Positions 44,775 through 54,206 are shown, counted from the first letter of the stretch. The stretch: DNA of 64,000 bases from Accumulibacter sp. (GCF_029255125.1 NZ_JAPUVR010000122.1:29085-93084), one strand, 5' to 3'. Notes: generated from the sequence alone by a model not told the origin. Numbers and translations: made by a program.

Positions 44775-46097
44775 CTAGGCGGCGGCGATCGAACGACCGG
44801 CGCCCGGGCGAGTACGGCCGGGCGCCGCTTTGCTGGCCTTGTTCCAGCCGGGCTTGCCGGTTGGGCGGGGTGCCGTCGAAGCCTGACGAGTCGGCTCGTG
44901 CCCGGCGACGATACTCACCGGAATCGTCTGCCGCGTGAAACGTTCGATCTTCCTGACGTTGAAGCGCTCGCCATGGTGCACCAGCGAAATCGCCAACCCG
45001 CTGCGCCCGGCGCGGCCGGTCCGACCGATCCGATGCACATAGTCCTCGGCAAACTTCGGCAGATCATAGTTGAACACATGCGTGATCGCCGGCACATCGA
45101 TGCCACGCGCGGCAACGTCGGTCGCTACGAGAATGCGCACCTGACCGCGGCGCATGGCAGCGAGCGTCCGGTTGCGCGCCCCCTGATGCATGTCACCGTG
45201 CAGCGCAGCGGCGTTCAGTCCGGCGAGATTCAGGCGATCGGTGAGCAGGTCGGCATCGCGCCGGGTGGCGGTGAAGACCAGCGCCTGACCGATCGCAGCG
45301 TCGCGCAGCAGAAAGTCGAGCAAGCGGTTCTTGTGTGCCTGATCGTCAACGAAGTGCATGCGCTGCTCGATGGGCTCATGCCGATCGGCGACGGCATCCA
45401 CCCGGATGCGCAGCGCGCAGCGCGTCATGCGCTGCGCCAGCTCACCGACCGTACCCTCGAGCGTCGCCGAAAAGAGCAACGTCTGGCGCGTCGTCGGCGT
45501 TGCGCCAACGATCGTCTCGATGTCCTCGATGAAACCCATGTCCAGCATACGGTCTGCCTCGTCGAGCACGAGCACGCGCAGCAGCGAGAAGTCGATCTTT
45601 CCCGAGTTCAGATGATCGATCAGGCGACCCGGCGTCGCGACGAGAATCTCGGGATTGCGTGCCAACAGTTCCATCTGCTTGGCGTAGGGCATGCCGCCGA
45701 GGATGGCCACGGCATTGACCTGCCGCAAGCGAACGGCATAGCGGTCGCTCGCCGCAGTGACCTGCAGCGCCAACTCGCGCGTCGGTGTCAGGACCAACAT
45801 GCGCGGTTGCGCCGGCGTGCACGGTCGGCGCGTCGCCGGACGGCCACGGCGCAGCGTGTTCGTCGAATGAGCTGGCGCTTTGGCGGATTGCGGGCGCTGC
45901 TCGCTGGCGATGAGGTTAAGCGCCGGAAGGACAAAAGCGGCGGTCTTGCCCGAACCGGTCGGCGAGGAAACCAACAGATCGTTACCCGCGAGCGCGGCGG
46001 GAATCGCCTGTTGCTGCACGGATGTCGGTTGGCTGTAGCCGCAGTCGGCAAGGGCAGCAAGAAGGGCGGGATGGAGGCCGATTTCGGCAAAAGTCAT
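44775..46097 (-). CDS. rhlE: DEAD-box RNA helicase RhlE-type
   Basis: 440 residues. All motifs present: Q motif near GYSQPTSVQQQAIP, I SSPTGSGKT, Ia PTRELALQ, GG loop AILGGMPY, Ib TPGRLIDHL, II VLDEADRMLDMG, III FSATL, IV LVFTATR, V ILVATDVAARGIDVP, VI HRIGRTGRAGR. A 30-residue insert (about residues 68-98, Ser/Pro/Arg-rich) sits between motifs I and Ia. The C-terminal ~50 residues are Pro/Lys/Arg-rich and unstructured, a typical RNA-binding tail. Predicted to unwind rRNA or mRNA structure. A promoter about 250 bases upstream gives it a long leader. Confidence 0.92.
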   Translation of the reverse strand: MTFAEIGLHPALLAALADCGYSQPTSVQQQAIPAALAGNDLLVSSPTGSGKTAAFVLPALNLIASEQRPQSAKAPAHSTNTLRRGRPATRRPCTPAQPRMLVLTPTRELALQVTAASDRYAVRLRQVNAVAILGGMPYAKQMELLARNPEILVATPGRLIDHLNSGKIDFSLLRVLVLDEADRMLDMGFIEDIETIVGATPTTRQTLLFSATLEGTVGELAQRMTRCALRIRVDAVADRHEPIEQRMHFVDDQAHKNRLLDFLLRDAAIGQALVFTATRRDADLLTDRLNLAGLNAAALHGDMHQGARNRTLAAMRRGQVRILVATDVAARGIDVPAITHVFNYDLPKFAEDYVHRIGRTGRAGRSGLAISLVHHGERFNVRKIERFTRQTIPVSIVAGHEPTRQASTAPRPTGKPGWNKASKAAPGRTRPGAGRSIAAA

Positions 46098-46541
46098 ACT
46101 TCTCTTTCTCGAGTGGAGGCGCGTGCTCCCGCTTGGCGGGAGTGCACGGCGCTAAGGTAAGAATGCAACGCCAACCAAACGAAGAAGCTAAGGGAAAGAC
46201 TCCGTTCGCTGCGGAGGGCAGAACCGGCCGGTGGCCGCACATAGGCGGAACTTCGACGAGAAGATCCGGCGACAGGAAGGTTCGAGAGTTACAAAAAGGT
46301 TCGCGGTGCGCTAGACGATGGCCGGGCAGGCCAGCCACCTAGCCTTATATTATAGCATCAGAACAACGCCGGCAACCGTCGCATTTGCGCCACAGGGCGC
46401 TAAAACAGGCACGACCTGGCACGAAGAAACGTCTGGGCGACAGATAGGTGCTAGAATACGCCATTGATCGACGTGCTAGCCGGTCAACCAATCAGTTCTT
46501 AGCCCGTTGTAACCAATCTCTATGTCGATAAGGAACCCAAT
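46098..46541. other. Divergent intergenic region with a long rhlE leader
   Basis: 444 bases with no convincing protein gene. It holds the rhlE promoter (46349-46376, minus) and about 245 bases of untranslated leader before the rhlE ATG. On the plus strand a TAGAAT -10-like element at 46452-46457 lies 85 bases before the Ala-rich lipoprotein gene without a good -35. Confidence 0.5.
46349..46376 (-). promoter_or_regulatory. Sigma-70 promoter of the rhlE leader
   Basis: Minus strand: perfect TATAAT at 46354-46349, 16 bases downstream of GTTGCC (46376-46371). Predicted start near 46342, leaving a ~245-base leader before the ATG at 46097. Confidence 0.5.
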
Positions 46542-46883
46542 ATGAAGAACTCCCTGCTCGTAGCCGCGCTGATCGCTCTTGCTGTTACCGCTTGCGGCAA
46601 GAAGGAAGAGGCCAAGCCAGCCGCCGCTCCCGCGGCCGCCCCGGCTGCTGCTGCTCCTGCTGCCGCCCCGGCCGCTGCTCCTGCTGCCGCCCCGGCTGCT
46701 GCCCCCGCAGCCGATGCCGCCAAGCCGGCCGCCGATGCTGCCAAGCCGGCCGAAGGCGCGATGGACAAGGCCAAGGACGCCGCCGCCGACAAGGTCAAGG
46801 AAGCTGCCGACAAAGCCAAGGAAGTTGCCGGCGCTGCCGCCCAGGGTGCTGCCGACGCAGCCAAGGACGCGATGAAGAAGTAA
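46542..46883 (+). CDS. Small Ala/Pro/Lys-rich lipoprotein
   Basis: 113 residues. Lipobox LALAVTACGKK (Cys18), so it is lipid-anchored with a ~95-residue mature chain. Residues ~28-60 are Ala/Pro repeats (PAAAPAAAP), then ~60-113 form an amphipathic Ala/Lys/Asp helix (DKVKEAADKAKEVAGAAAQG) like those of YtxH or LEA-type proteins. SD AAGGAACC lies 6-10 bases before the ATG. Followed directly by a strong terminator, so it is monocistronic. Possible role: spacer or stabilising protein in the periplasm; unknown. Confidence 0.8.
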   Translation: MKNSLLVAALIALAVTACGKKEEAKPAAAPAAAPAAAAPAAAPAAAPAAAPAAAPAADAAKPAADAAKPAEGAMDKAKDAAADKVKEAADKAKEVAGAAAQGAADAAKDAMKK

Positions 46884-46900
46884 TCTTCGTCCTGGAGACG

Positions 46901-46930
46901 AAAAAAGCCGGCATTGGCCGGCTTTTTTTT
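46901..46930 (+). terminator. Rho-independent terminator of the lipoprotein gene
   Basis: AAAAAAGCCGGC / GCCGGCTTTTTTTT, perfect 7-bp GC stem (AGCCGGC/GCCGGCT), ATTG loop, flanked by A-run and T-run, 18 bases after the stop codon. It can also end transcription from the minus strand. Confidence 0.9.
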
Positions 46931-47043
46931 GCCGCTTTTTTGCCCTGCGCGGCGCGTCGACCGACCGACCTTGTCCCTTGGCTTTCTCTCTTGTCTTGCC
47001 CTTGTCGACCCGTGGCCGGTTTTGTCCAGCGCTTGCCGACTTA

Positions 47044-47145
47044 GGGGCTGCCGACTTCGCCAAGCTCGTGCATCAGGTCAGCGCCGACCCCAACGCGAAG
47101 GCTGCCGAGTGCCAAAGCAGCACCGCAGGAAACTACTTCAACTGA
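47044..47145 (+). pseudogene. Possible remnant: C-terminus of a small exported protein
   Basis: A 33-codon open stretch (GAADFAKLVHQVSADPNAKAA, then ECQSSTAGNYFN and a TGA at 47143-47145) reads like the coding end of a small protein, with codon use similar to neighbours. Upstream codons in this frame run on, but no start with SD or family likeness was found, and it sits just beyond the lipoprotein terminator. Its last 13 bases overlap the bamC 3' end. It may be a broken or partial gene; it may also be chance. Confidence 0.3.
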
Positions 47146-48284
47146 TTGTGCAGAAGACCCAGGATTCGTTTCGCGGTTTCCGACTGGTCGACGCCACCTT
47201 CGGCGCTGAGCACCTGAACCGTCGACCGGATGCCGACATCTCTCAGAAAGATGCGATACTGCGTCTGCGGCTTGCCGCTGGAGCTCGACTTGAAGATGTT
47301 CAGCCGAGATAGAAAGCCCTCTTCCTTCTTCTCGTTGTCGATCTCCGGATCGACGTAGCGAACGAAGTACAGCCCGCGCGAGCGGTCACGGTCTTCGACC
47401 GTGAAGCCCACCCGGTCGAGCGCCAGACCAACCCGCCGCCAGGCACGGTCAAACGACTCCTCGACTTCCAGCGTTCCCGTGCCGTCGGCGCCACGCGACA
47501 AACGCGCCCGCTCGGGCGGCGTTTCCTGCGCCGCGCGGATCACCTCGGTCGCCCGCTTCTCTTCGCTCCCCAGACGAATCATCAGGCGGCGCAGCATTTC
47601 CGCTTCGAGTTCGGGATCTGCCGGGCGCGGCTGCCACTTGGTCTGGTCCTTGCCCTCGCTGACGAAGATTTCGTACATTCCGCGATGACTGATGAAAATG
47701 TCGGTCGTCCCCGCTTCACTGCCCGGTTCGAGACGTGTGCGGAACTTGTCGCGCTCGGGAGTCGAGTACACCGAATCGATGACCTTGCCAAGAAAGTTGC
47801 GAATGAAGTCCTGCGGTATCTTGGCCCGGTTCTCGGCCCAGTCGGTTTCCATCACGCCCGCATCCGGTAGCTCGAGGGCGATCAGGAAACCGGTTTCCTG
47901 CCAGAATTCCTTGATCGTTCCCCAAAGTTTGTCGGGCGATCCGGCGGCCACCAGCCAGCGTTGCGTTCCGGCGCGCTCGATGCGCGCCTTGTCCACCTGC
48001 GGCAGGACGTCGCCCTTCTGCTGCGACCGCGCCTCCGGCGAGCGCTCGGCGCTGTAAGCCGAGTAGGTGGCTGTACCTTTGCCGCCACCAATGTCGGGAA
48101 CAGCGTAGCGATCGTCGCGCGTCGGCGAAGTCAGGTCGGGCGGGACTTCCAGCGACGGCGCGCGCGTGGTCGATGCCGTCTTGTACTCGATCTTCTTGCT
48201 TTCGAACAGGGAACCGTTGCACGCCGCCAAGCCCGCGGCAAGCGCCACGACGAGCAGCCGTTGATGCGAGCTGTTGGCCATCAT
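47133..48284 (-). CDS. bamC: Outer membrane assembly lipoprotein BamC
   Basis: 383 residues from ATG 48284 (MMANSSHQRL; a TTG at 48299 is also in frame). Lipobox LAAGLAACNGS (Cys20-21). N-terminal extended segment YKTASTTRAPSLEVPPDLTSP (binds BamD) and two helix-grip domains (~100-240 and ~265-380), with GTLEVEESFDRAWRRVGLALDRVGF beginning the second. Component of the BAM complex that inserts outer-membrane beta-barrels. Stop lies 15 bases after dapA in the order dapA-bamC, the usual arrangement in beta/gamma-proteobacteria. Confidence 0.9.
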   Translation of the reverse strand: MMANSSHQRLLVVALAAGLAACNGSLFESKKIEYKTASTTRAPSLEVPPDLTSPTRDDRYAVPDIGGGKGTATYSAYSAERSPEARSQQKGDVLPQVDKARIERAGTQRWLVAAGSPDKLWGTIKEFWQETGFLIALELPDAGVMETDWAENRAKIPQDFIRNFLGKVIDSVYSTPERDKFRTRLEPGSEAGTTDIFISHRGMYEIFVSEGKDQTKWQPRPADPELEAEMLRRLMIRLGSEEKRATEVIRAAQETPPERARLSRGADGTGTLEVEESFDRAWRRVGLALDRVGFTVEDRDRSRGLYFVRYVDPEIDNEKKEEGFLSRLNIFKSSSSGKPQTQYRIFLRDVGIRSTVQVLSAEGGVDQSETAKRILGLLHNQLK

Positions 48285-48299
48285 CTGCCGGCCCCGCAA

Positions 48300-49184
48300 T
48301 CAGGCGAGTACGCCGGCCTGCACCAGAGCAGTCCGGACCCGCGCCTGGCAGTCAGCAGAAAGTGGCGTCAAAGGCAGGCGCAGGCCGGGTTCGATCAGTC
48401 CGAGCTGCTGACACGCCCATTTCACCGGGATCGGATTAGCCTCACAGAAAAGCTGCCGATGCAGTCCGTGCAGACGAGCGTTGATCGCGCGCGCCTGCAG
48501 CGCATCACCCTGCAGCGCCGCGGCGCACATCTCGTGCATCAGGCGCGGCGCGACGTTGGCGACGACCGAGATGTTCCCCTTGGCGCCAAGCAGGATCAGC
48601 GCGCACGCGCTGGCGTCATCTCCGCTGTAGACGGCGAAACCCGTGGGAGCATGATTGATCAGTTCGCTGCCACGATCCATGCTGCCGGTTGCGTCCTTGA
48701 TGCCGACAATGTTGGGTATCTCGGCCAAGCGCAGAGCCGTCTCGTTAGCCAGATCGGCGACCGTCCTGCCGGGTACGTTGTAGAGGATGATCGGGATATC
48801 GACCGCCTCGGCAATCGTCCGGAAATGGCGGTAGAGCCCCTCCTGCGTCGGCTTGTTGTAATAGGGCACCACTGACAAAGCGGCGTCGGCACCGGCCTGC
48901 CGGGCGTAGCGCGTCAACTCGACCGCTTCGGCCGTTGAATTGGCACCCGTTCCGGCGATCACCGGCAGGCGCCCAGCCGCCTGCTCGACGGCGACGCGGA
49001 TCAGTTCGCAATGCTCGGCGAGGGTGACCGTCGGCGATTCGCCAGTCGTTCCGACGATGACGATCGCGTCGGTACCCTGGGTGACGTGAAAATCGACCAG
49101 GCGGCGCAAGCCCGGCAGGTCCAGGCTGCCGTCAGCGTGCATCGGGGTGACGATCGCAACGATCGATCCGGTAATCGTTTTCAT
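48300..49184 (-). CDS. dapA: 4-hydroxy-tetrahydrodipicolinate synthase
   Basis: 294 residues. TIM barrel: [25 protein letters not shown] (Thr-Thr binding pyruvate), [20 protein letters not shown] (catalytic Tyr), NVPGRT, and [11 protein letters not shown] (Schiff-base Lys). Condenses pyruvate with aspartate semialdehyde for lysine/diaminopimelate. The ATG at 49182-49184 is standard; its upstream region (49185-49263) shares space with the divergent HDAC gene's 3' end. Confidence 0.96.
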   Translation of the reverse strand: MKTITGSIVAIVTPMHADGSLDLPGLRRLVDFHVTQGTDAIVIVGTTGESPTVTLAEHCELIRVAVEQAAGRLPVIAGTGANSTAEAVELTRYARQAGADAALSVVPYYNKPTQEGLYRHFRTIAEAVDIPIILYNVPGRTVADLANETALRLAEIPNIVGIKDATGSMDRGSELINHAPTGFAVYSGDDASACALILLGAKGNISVVANVAPRLMHEMCAAALQGDALQARAINARLHGLHRQLFCEANPIPVKWACQQLGLIEPGLRLPLTPLSADCQARVRTALVQAGVLA

Positions 49185-49263
49185 GATGGATGCTCTGCAG
49201 TCAAGCTAAGGCGTGCCGCCTTGAAGCCGCAGATTCTAACCGAAGGCAAGACGCTTGACCACG

Positions 49264-49285
49264 AAAAACGCCGCCCTCGGCGGCG
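49264..49285 (-). terminator. Rho-independent terminator after the HDAC-family gene
   Basis: Minus strand: CGCCGCC / GGCGGCG perfect 7-bp stem with a three-base loop (arms 49269-49275 and 49279-49285) followed by TTTTT (49268-49264). Twenty-three bases after the HDAC gene's stop. Confidence 0.8.
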
Positions 49286-49307
49286 CACTCAGCGACTGCG
49301 GCAAGCC

Positions 49308-50234
49308 TTAGAGGTCGCCCAGGACCCGCAGGTGGGCGATGACGCAGCGGGCCAGCGCGGAAAGCGCGTAGCCGCCTTCAAGCATCGAGACGATCCGCCC
49401 TTGCGCTGTCTCGTCGGCGAGCGACTTGAGCTGTCCGGTGACCCACGCATAGTCCTTTTCGAGCAGGCGCAGGCCCCCCATTTCGTCTTCATAATGCGCG
49501 TCGAAACCGGCCGAGATGAGAACCATTTCCGGCCGGAATTCGTACAGTCGAGGCATCCACAGGTCGCTCACGACACGCCTGAACTCTTCGCCGTCGGCAC
49601 CCCGGGCGAGCGGGATGTTGAGCATGTTGGGCGCTGGATTCTCGGTGCCGCTGTAGGGATAGAAGGGGTGCTGAAAGGTGCTCACCATGAGCACACGCGG
49701 GTCGGCTCGGAAGCAGTCTTCGGTACCGTTGCCGTGATGCACATCGAAGTCGATCACGGCCACGCGCGCCAACCTGTGGGCTTCCAGAGCGTGTGCCGCA
49801 GCAACGGCAATATTGTTGAAAAAACAGAAGCCCATTGCGGTTGCGCGCTCGGCGTGATGGCCAGGCGGGCGAACCGCGCAGAAAGCAGTGCGGACTTCGC
49901 CCTTCATCACCAGGTCGACGGCAAGAACGCCCGCGCCGGCCGCGCGCAAGGCGGCCTGCCAAGTATGCCGATTCATCGCGGTGTCGGGGTCGAGGTGAAC
50001 GATCCCGAGTTCGGGTGACGCGCGCTTGAGGCGATCGAGATGTGTCGCGGTGTGGACCCGCTTGAGTTGCTGAAAAGTTGCCTGCGGCGCGTCGTGATAG
50101 ATGAGGTACGAGTCCAGCCCCTGCGCGATCATGTAATCATTGATCGCGGTCAGCCGCTCCGGCGATTCCGGATGATATGAACCCATGTCATGGAGCTGGC
50201 AGTCGCGGTGGGTGATGAATGCAGTGCTGGTCAC
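49308..50234 (-). CDS. Histone deacetylase-family (class II/AcuC-like) zinc hydrolase
   Basis: 308 residues. Family motifs: GSYHPESPERLTAI, RPPGHHAERATAMGFCFFNN (His-His dyad), VAVIDFDVHHGNGTED (Asp/His zinc ligands), LISAGFDAHYEDEMGG (second Asp zinc ligand), SMLEGGYALSAL. Bacterial members deacetylate acetylpolyamines or acyl-lysines; substrate not readable. Divergent from the MoxR gene (111 bases). Confidence 0.92.
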   Translation of the reverse strand: MTSTAFITHRDCQLHDMGSYHPESPERLTAINDYMIAQGLDSYLIYHDAPQATFQQLKRVHTATHLDRLKRASPELGIVHLDPDTAMNRHTWQAALRAAGAGVLAVDLVMKGEVRTAFCAVRPPGHHAERATAMGFCFFNNIAVAAAHALEAHRLARVAVIDFDVHHGNGTEDCFRADPRVLMVSTFQHPFYPYSGTENPAPNMLNIPLARGADGEEFRRVVSDLWMPRLYEFRPEMVLISAGFDAHYEDEMGGLRLLEKDYAWVTGQLKSLADETAQGRIVSMLEGGYALSALARCVIAHLRVLGDL

Positions 50235-50345
50235 GTTTGCCTTTCGTGCCGCAGAGGGAAGCCGGCACCGGCGCCGGAATCCGCGGGAAGTCTAGTTGTT
50301 CGCTGATAGTTTATTATCGTCCCATTTGCGCCGCCACGACAAGCC

Positions 50346-51272
50346 ATGCCGTCCATCGCCGAAACCGCTCTCGTGAGCGAAATCCTCGCCGCCGCCAACT
50401 CGGTCGTCCTCGGCAAGAGCCGGCAGACCAGGCTGGCGCTGTGCTGCCTGTTGGCGCGCGGCCACCTGCTGATCGAAGACCTGCCCGGCGTCGGCAAGAC
50501 GACGCTGGCGCAGACGCTGGCCCGCCTGCTCGGCTTCCAGTTCTCGCGTATCCAGTTCACCAGCGACATGCTGCCAGCCGACATTCTCGGCGTCTCGATC
50601 TTCGACCGCGAGCGCGGCGATTTCCGCTTCCTGCCCGGCCCGATCTTCTCGCAGCTCCTGCTTGCCGACGAGATCAATCGGGCAACGCCAAAGACGCAAA
50701 GCGCGCTGCTCGAAGCGATGGAAGAAGGACAGGTGACCAGCGAAGGCGAAACACGCCGGCTACCCGAGCCCTTCTTCGTCATTGCGACACAAAACCCGTC
50801 GAACCAGGCCGGCACCTTCCCCCTGCCAGAGTCGCAGCTCGATCGTTTCCTGCTGCGCATTGAACTGGGTTATCCCGATCACGCCGCCGAACGCGCGCTA
50901 CTCGAAAGCGGCGGCCGGCGAGATCAGTTGCCAGCCCTGGCGCCATGTCTGGCAGCGGCCGATTTCACTCGGCTGCAGCAGGCAGCGGCAGCCGTTCACG
51001 TGGCTCCGGCGCTGCTCGACTACGTCCAGGCGCTGGTCGGCGCAACCCGCAACGACGAGCGTTTTATGCACGGCCTGAGCCCGCGCGCGGCACTCTCGCT
51101 GCTCGCCGTGGCACGCGCCTGGGCCTTTTCCGGTGGACGCCAGATGGTCCTGCCGGAGGACGTGCAGGCCGTCTTTGCCGCGGCCAGCCGGCATCGTCTG
51201 CGTCTGGTCAGCGGCAGCCACCCCACCGACGGCGACATGGTCGGGCTGCTTCAGCGCGTACCGCTCGCCTGA
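50346..51272 (+). CDS. MoxR-type AAA ATPase
   Basis: 308 residues. Walker A DLPGVGKTTLAQTL, Walker B LLADEINRATPKTQSALLEAM, sensor RLPEPFFVIATQNPSNQAGTFPLPESQLDRF. AAA+ chaperone-like ATPase that works with DUF58/VWA proteins. Its stop overlaps the DUF58 start (ATGA at 51269-51275), so the three following genes form one transcript. Confidence 0.93.
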   Translation: MPSIAETALVSEILAAANSVVLGKSRQTRLALCCLLARGHLLIEDLPGVGKTTLAQTLARLLGFQFSRIQFTSDMLPADILGVSIFDRERGDFRFLPGPIFSQLLLADEINRATPKTQSALLEAMEEGQVTSEGETRRLPEPFFVIATQNPSNQAGTFPLPESQLDRFLLRIELGYPDHAAERALLESGGRRDQLPALAPCLAAADFTRLQQAAAAVHVAPALLDYVQALVGATRNDERFMHGLSPRAALSLLAVARAWAFSGGRQMVLPEDVQAVFAAASRHRLRLVSGSHPTDGDMVGLLQRVPLA

Positions 51273-52246
51273 TGCGGCCGGTCGCTCTCGTCCAGCGCTG
51301 GCTGTTCCGCCTCGGGCGCGACGTAGAACTCCCGATCATCCTTTCGCAAAGGCGGATCTTCATCGTACCGAGCGCCGCCGGGCTGCTCTACGCTGCCGTC
51401 CTCCTGGTCATGGTGGTTGGCGCAATCAATTACAACCTGAGCCTCGGCCACGCGCTGATCTTTCTCCTCGCCGGCCTCGGCTTGGTGGGCATGGTGCACA
51501 CCTTCAACAACCTGTTTGGCCTGCGTCTGCTGCCCACGCCTTGCGCGGCCGTTTTCGCCGGCGAAACGGCGCGCTTTCCGCTGCTCGTCGATAACCCGCG
51601 CCAACTGTCGCGGCGGGCGCTTGAATTCGCCTTCGCCGGCCAGCCGGTAGCGATCCTCGACCTTGCCCCGGGCACTTCGGCAACCGTCGCCGTGCCCTTC
51701 GTCGCCGCACGTCGGGGACGCCTCGACCCCGGTCGGATCACCTTGTCGACGCGCTACCCACTCGGCCTGTTCCGCGCCTGGAGCTATCCGCATCCGGCAC
51801 TCTCGTGCCTGGTCTATCCACGCCCGCTGCGCACCCCGCTGCCCGCTGCGTCGGCCGGCCAGCCAAGCGACAGCCGACATGGTGCCAGCGGCCAGGAGGA
51901 TTTTGCCGGCCTGCGTGCGCGCCAAGTCAGCGACCCGATCCGGCACATCGCGTGGCGCGCCGTCGCCCGCCGTACCAACGATCAACCTTTGTTGGTCAAG
52001 CAGTTCGCCGGTGGAGCAAGCGAGGAACTCTGGCTCGACTGGTCGATGACGCCAGCCGACGCGGACCCGGAGCTGCGCCTGTCGATACTCGCCGGCTGGC
52101 TGCAGATCGCGGAAGAGCGCCACCTGCCTTATGGGCTGAGCCTGCCCGGCAACCACTTCCCGCCGGCGCTCGGCGACGCGCAGCGCAGCCGCTGCCTGCG
52201 TGCGCTGGCGCTCTTCGGCACGGACGACGCCGCAGGTGTCGACTAG
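51272..52246 (+). CDS. DUF58-domain membrane protein
   Basis: 324 residues from ATG 51272. Two membrane segments near residues 33-75 (PSAAGLLYAAVLLVMVVGA; ALIFLLAGLGLVGMVH). The C-terminal DUF58 domain contains GASGQEDFAGLRARQVSDPIRHIAWRAVARR near residues 205-235, family hallmark (D-P-RxIxW). VWA-like fold. Always paired with MoxR. It overlaps the following transglutaminase gene by 11 bases. Confidence 0.9.
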   Translation: MRPVALVQRWLFRLGRDVELPIILSQRRIFIVPSAAGLLYAAVLLVMVVGAINYNLSLGHALIFLLAGLGLVGMVHTFNNLFGLRLLPTPCAAVFAGETARFPLLVDNPRQLSRRALEFAFAGQPVAILDLAPGTSATVAVPFVAARRGRLDPGRITLSTRYPLGLFRAWSYPHPALSCLVYPRPLRTPLPAASAGQPSDSRHGASGQEDFAGLRARQVSDPIRHIAWRAVARRTNDQPLLVKQFAGGASEELWLDWSMTPADADPELRLSILAGWLQIAEERHLPYGLSLPGNHFPPALGDAQRSRCLRALALFGTDDAAGVD

Positions 52247-54206
52247 ATCGGCGGCCAGCGAACTCGAACACGGTGCGACGCCCTGGCTGCTCGTCGCCGC
52301 CCTGGCGACGAGCGCGCCGCACGTCGAACATCTGCCGATCTGGCTGTCGCTGCTGACCGGCGCGGCGCTCGCCTGGCGCACCTGGCTTTGGCATCGACAC
52401 GGCCGCTTGCCGCACCAGGCCTGGCTTGCGCTCCTCGTCGTCGGCTGCATCGGCGGCATCGGCTGGCAGTATCGGACGCTCTTCGGGCGCGACGCCGGGG
52501 TCGCCCTGCTCGTCCTCTTCATGGCTCTCAAGCCGCTGGAGATGAGCCGCCGGCGCGATGCGCTGGTCATCGTCATGCTGGGGTACTTTCTTCTCCTGAC
52601 CCACTATTTCTATTCCCAGAGCATCCCGACCGGCGGCTGGCTGCTGCTCGTTACCGGCTGGCTGACCGCGACCCTGATCCGGCTTTACGGCGGCGCTCAG
52701 CCGCTGCCGCAGATCGCCCGCCAGGCGCTCGTCCTGCTCGCCCAGGCTCTGCCCTTCATGCTCGTCCTCTACCTGCTCTTTCCACGCATCTCCGGCCCGC
52801 TCTGGGGCTTGCCGCAGGATGCCCATGCCGGACTCAGCGGCTTATCGGATCGTCTGGCACCGGGTTCGATCAGCCATCTGATCCAGTCGGGCGCCATCGC
52901 CTTCCGCAGCCGTTTCGTCGGCGAGGTTCCGGAACACGCCAGCCTCTACTGGCGCGGACCGGTCTTCGACGAGTACGACGGACTCACCTGGCGGTTGCGC
53001 GCCACACCGGCCAGCGAACGTCCGGCGCCACCGGTGATCGACGCCAGCGCGCCGGCGCAAGCCTACACAACGATTCTCGAAGCGCACAATCAGCGCTGGT
53101 TGCTGGCGCTCGACATGCCCACCGAGCTGCCCACCGACAGCGCCTTCGGCCCTGGCCTCGAGGTTCTCGCCCGGGAACCGCTACGCGCCCGTGCCCGTTT
53201 CAGCTTTTCTTCCGTCCTCACCTATCGCGTCAACCAGCGCGAGACGCCGACGGTCCTGCAACACGCGCTACGCCTGCCGGCCCAGATCAACCCGCGCACG
53301 CGAGCGCTTGCCACAAGCTGGCGGGCGCTACCGCCGGAGCGCATCGCCGAAGCCGCGCTCGACCTGTTCCGGCGCGAGAACTTCGTCTACACCCTGCGTC
53401 CCCCGCTGCTCGGCACGGATGCGATGGACGACTTCCTGTTCGTCACGCGCCGCGGCTTCTGCGAGCACTACGCGTCGGCCTTCGTCTTCCTGATGCGCGC
53501 CGCTGGCGTCCCAGCGCGCGTCGTCGCCGGCTACCAGGGCGGAGAAATCAATCCGGTCGACGGCTATCTCACCGTGCGCCAGTCGGACGCACACGCCTGG
53601 AGCGAGATCTGGCTCGCCGGACAGGGCTGGGTGCGCGTCGATCCGACAGCAGCGGTCGCTCCCTCGCGCGTCGAACAGGGAATCGCCGCGGCACTTCCCG
53701 ATGGCGATCCGCTGCCCGCCGTCGTCCGTCTCGACGCGGACTGGGCGCGCCAATTGCGCAATCGCTGGGAAGCGGCGAACAACGCATGGAATCAGTGGGT
53801 GCTCGGTTACAATCCGCAGCGCCAGCGCGAAGTGCTCTCGCGCCTGGGCCTGCGCCAACCAGACTGGCAGGAAATGACTGCCGCGCTTGCCCTGTTCAGC
53901 GCGCTGACGCTTATTGCCGTGACCTGGTGGACCTTGCCGCGCCGGCGACGACGCGACGCGGTACAAAGCGCCTGGCAAGGTTTCTGCGCCGGCCTGGCGC
54001 GACACGGGATCACTCGCGCCGACTGGGAAGGGCCGCTCGATTTCGCCGAACGCGTTGCCCGCGAAAAGCCCGAACTGGCCGCACTGGCGACAGCGGCTGC
54101 CAGCCATTACGCCGAACTGCGCTACGGCCTTGGCGACACCCGACAATTGCAGCACCTGCAGGAATGCGTACGCCGGATTCCCAAACCAAGGAGAAGAACG
54201 ATTTGA
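52236..54206 (+). CDS. tgpA: TgpA-type membrane transglutaminase
   Basis: 656 residues from GTG 52236, overlapping the DUF58 stop; an upstream in-frame start at 52200 lies inside that gene. Six membrane segments (~20-195), a periplasmic region, then the transglutaminase core with the catalytic triad Cys in FVTRRGFCEHYASAF, His in SDAHAWSEIWL and Asp in VRVDPTAAV. A final membrane segment at ~555-575 and a short C-terminal cytoplasmic helix region with DUF4129-like character. Completes the MoxR-DUF58-TgpA set, of essential but undefined envelope role in Pseudomonas. Confidence 0.92.
   Translation: MSTRSAASELEHGATPWLLVAALATSAPHVEHLPIWLSLLTGAALAWRTWLWHRHGRLPHQAWLALLVVGCIGGIGWQYRTLFGRDAGVALLVLFMALKPLEMSRRRDALVIVMLGYFLLLTHYFYSQSIPTGGWLLLVTGWLTATLIRLYGGAQPLPQIARQALVLLAQALPFMLVLYLLFPRISGPLWGLPQDAHAGLSGLSDRLAPGSISHLIQSGAIAFRSRFVGEVPEHASLYWRGPVFDEYDGLTWRLRATPASERPAPPVIDASAPAQAYTTILEAHNQRWLLALDMPTELPTDSAFGPGLEVLAREPLRARARFSFSSVLTYRVNQRETPTVLQHALRLPAQINPRTRALATSWRALPPERIAEAALDLFRRENFVYTLRPPLLGTDAMDDFLFVTRRGFCEHYASAFVFLMRAAGVPARVVAGYQGGEINPVDGYLTVRQSDAHAWSEIWLAGQGWVRVDPTAAVAPSRVEQGIAAALPDGDPLPAVVRLDADWARQLRNRWEAANNAWNQWVLGYNPQRQREVLSRLGLRQPDWQEMTAALALFSALTLIAVTWWTLPRRRRRDAVQSAWQGFCAGLARHGITRADWEGPLDFAERVAREKPELAALATAAASHYAELRYGLGDTRQLQHLQECVRRIPKPRRRTI

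Noticed and set aside
52388-54202. A long open frame reading into mltB that would give a 982-residue protein
   Set aside because: It overlaps tgpA in another frame and has no family features; mltB begins at the TTG at 54203 with its own SD.
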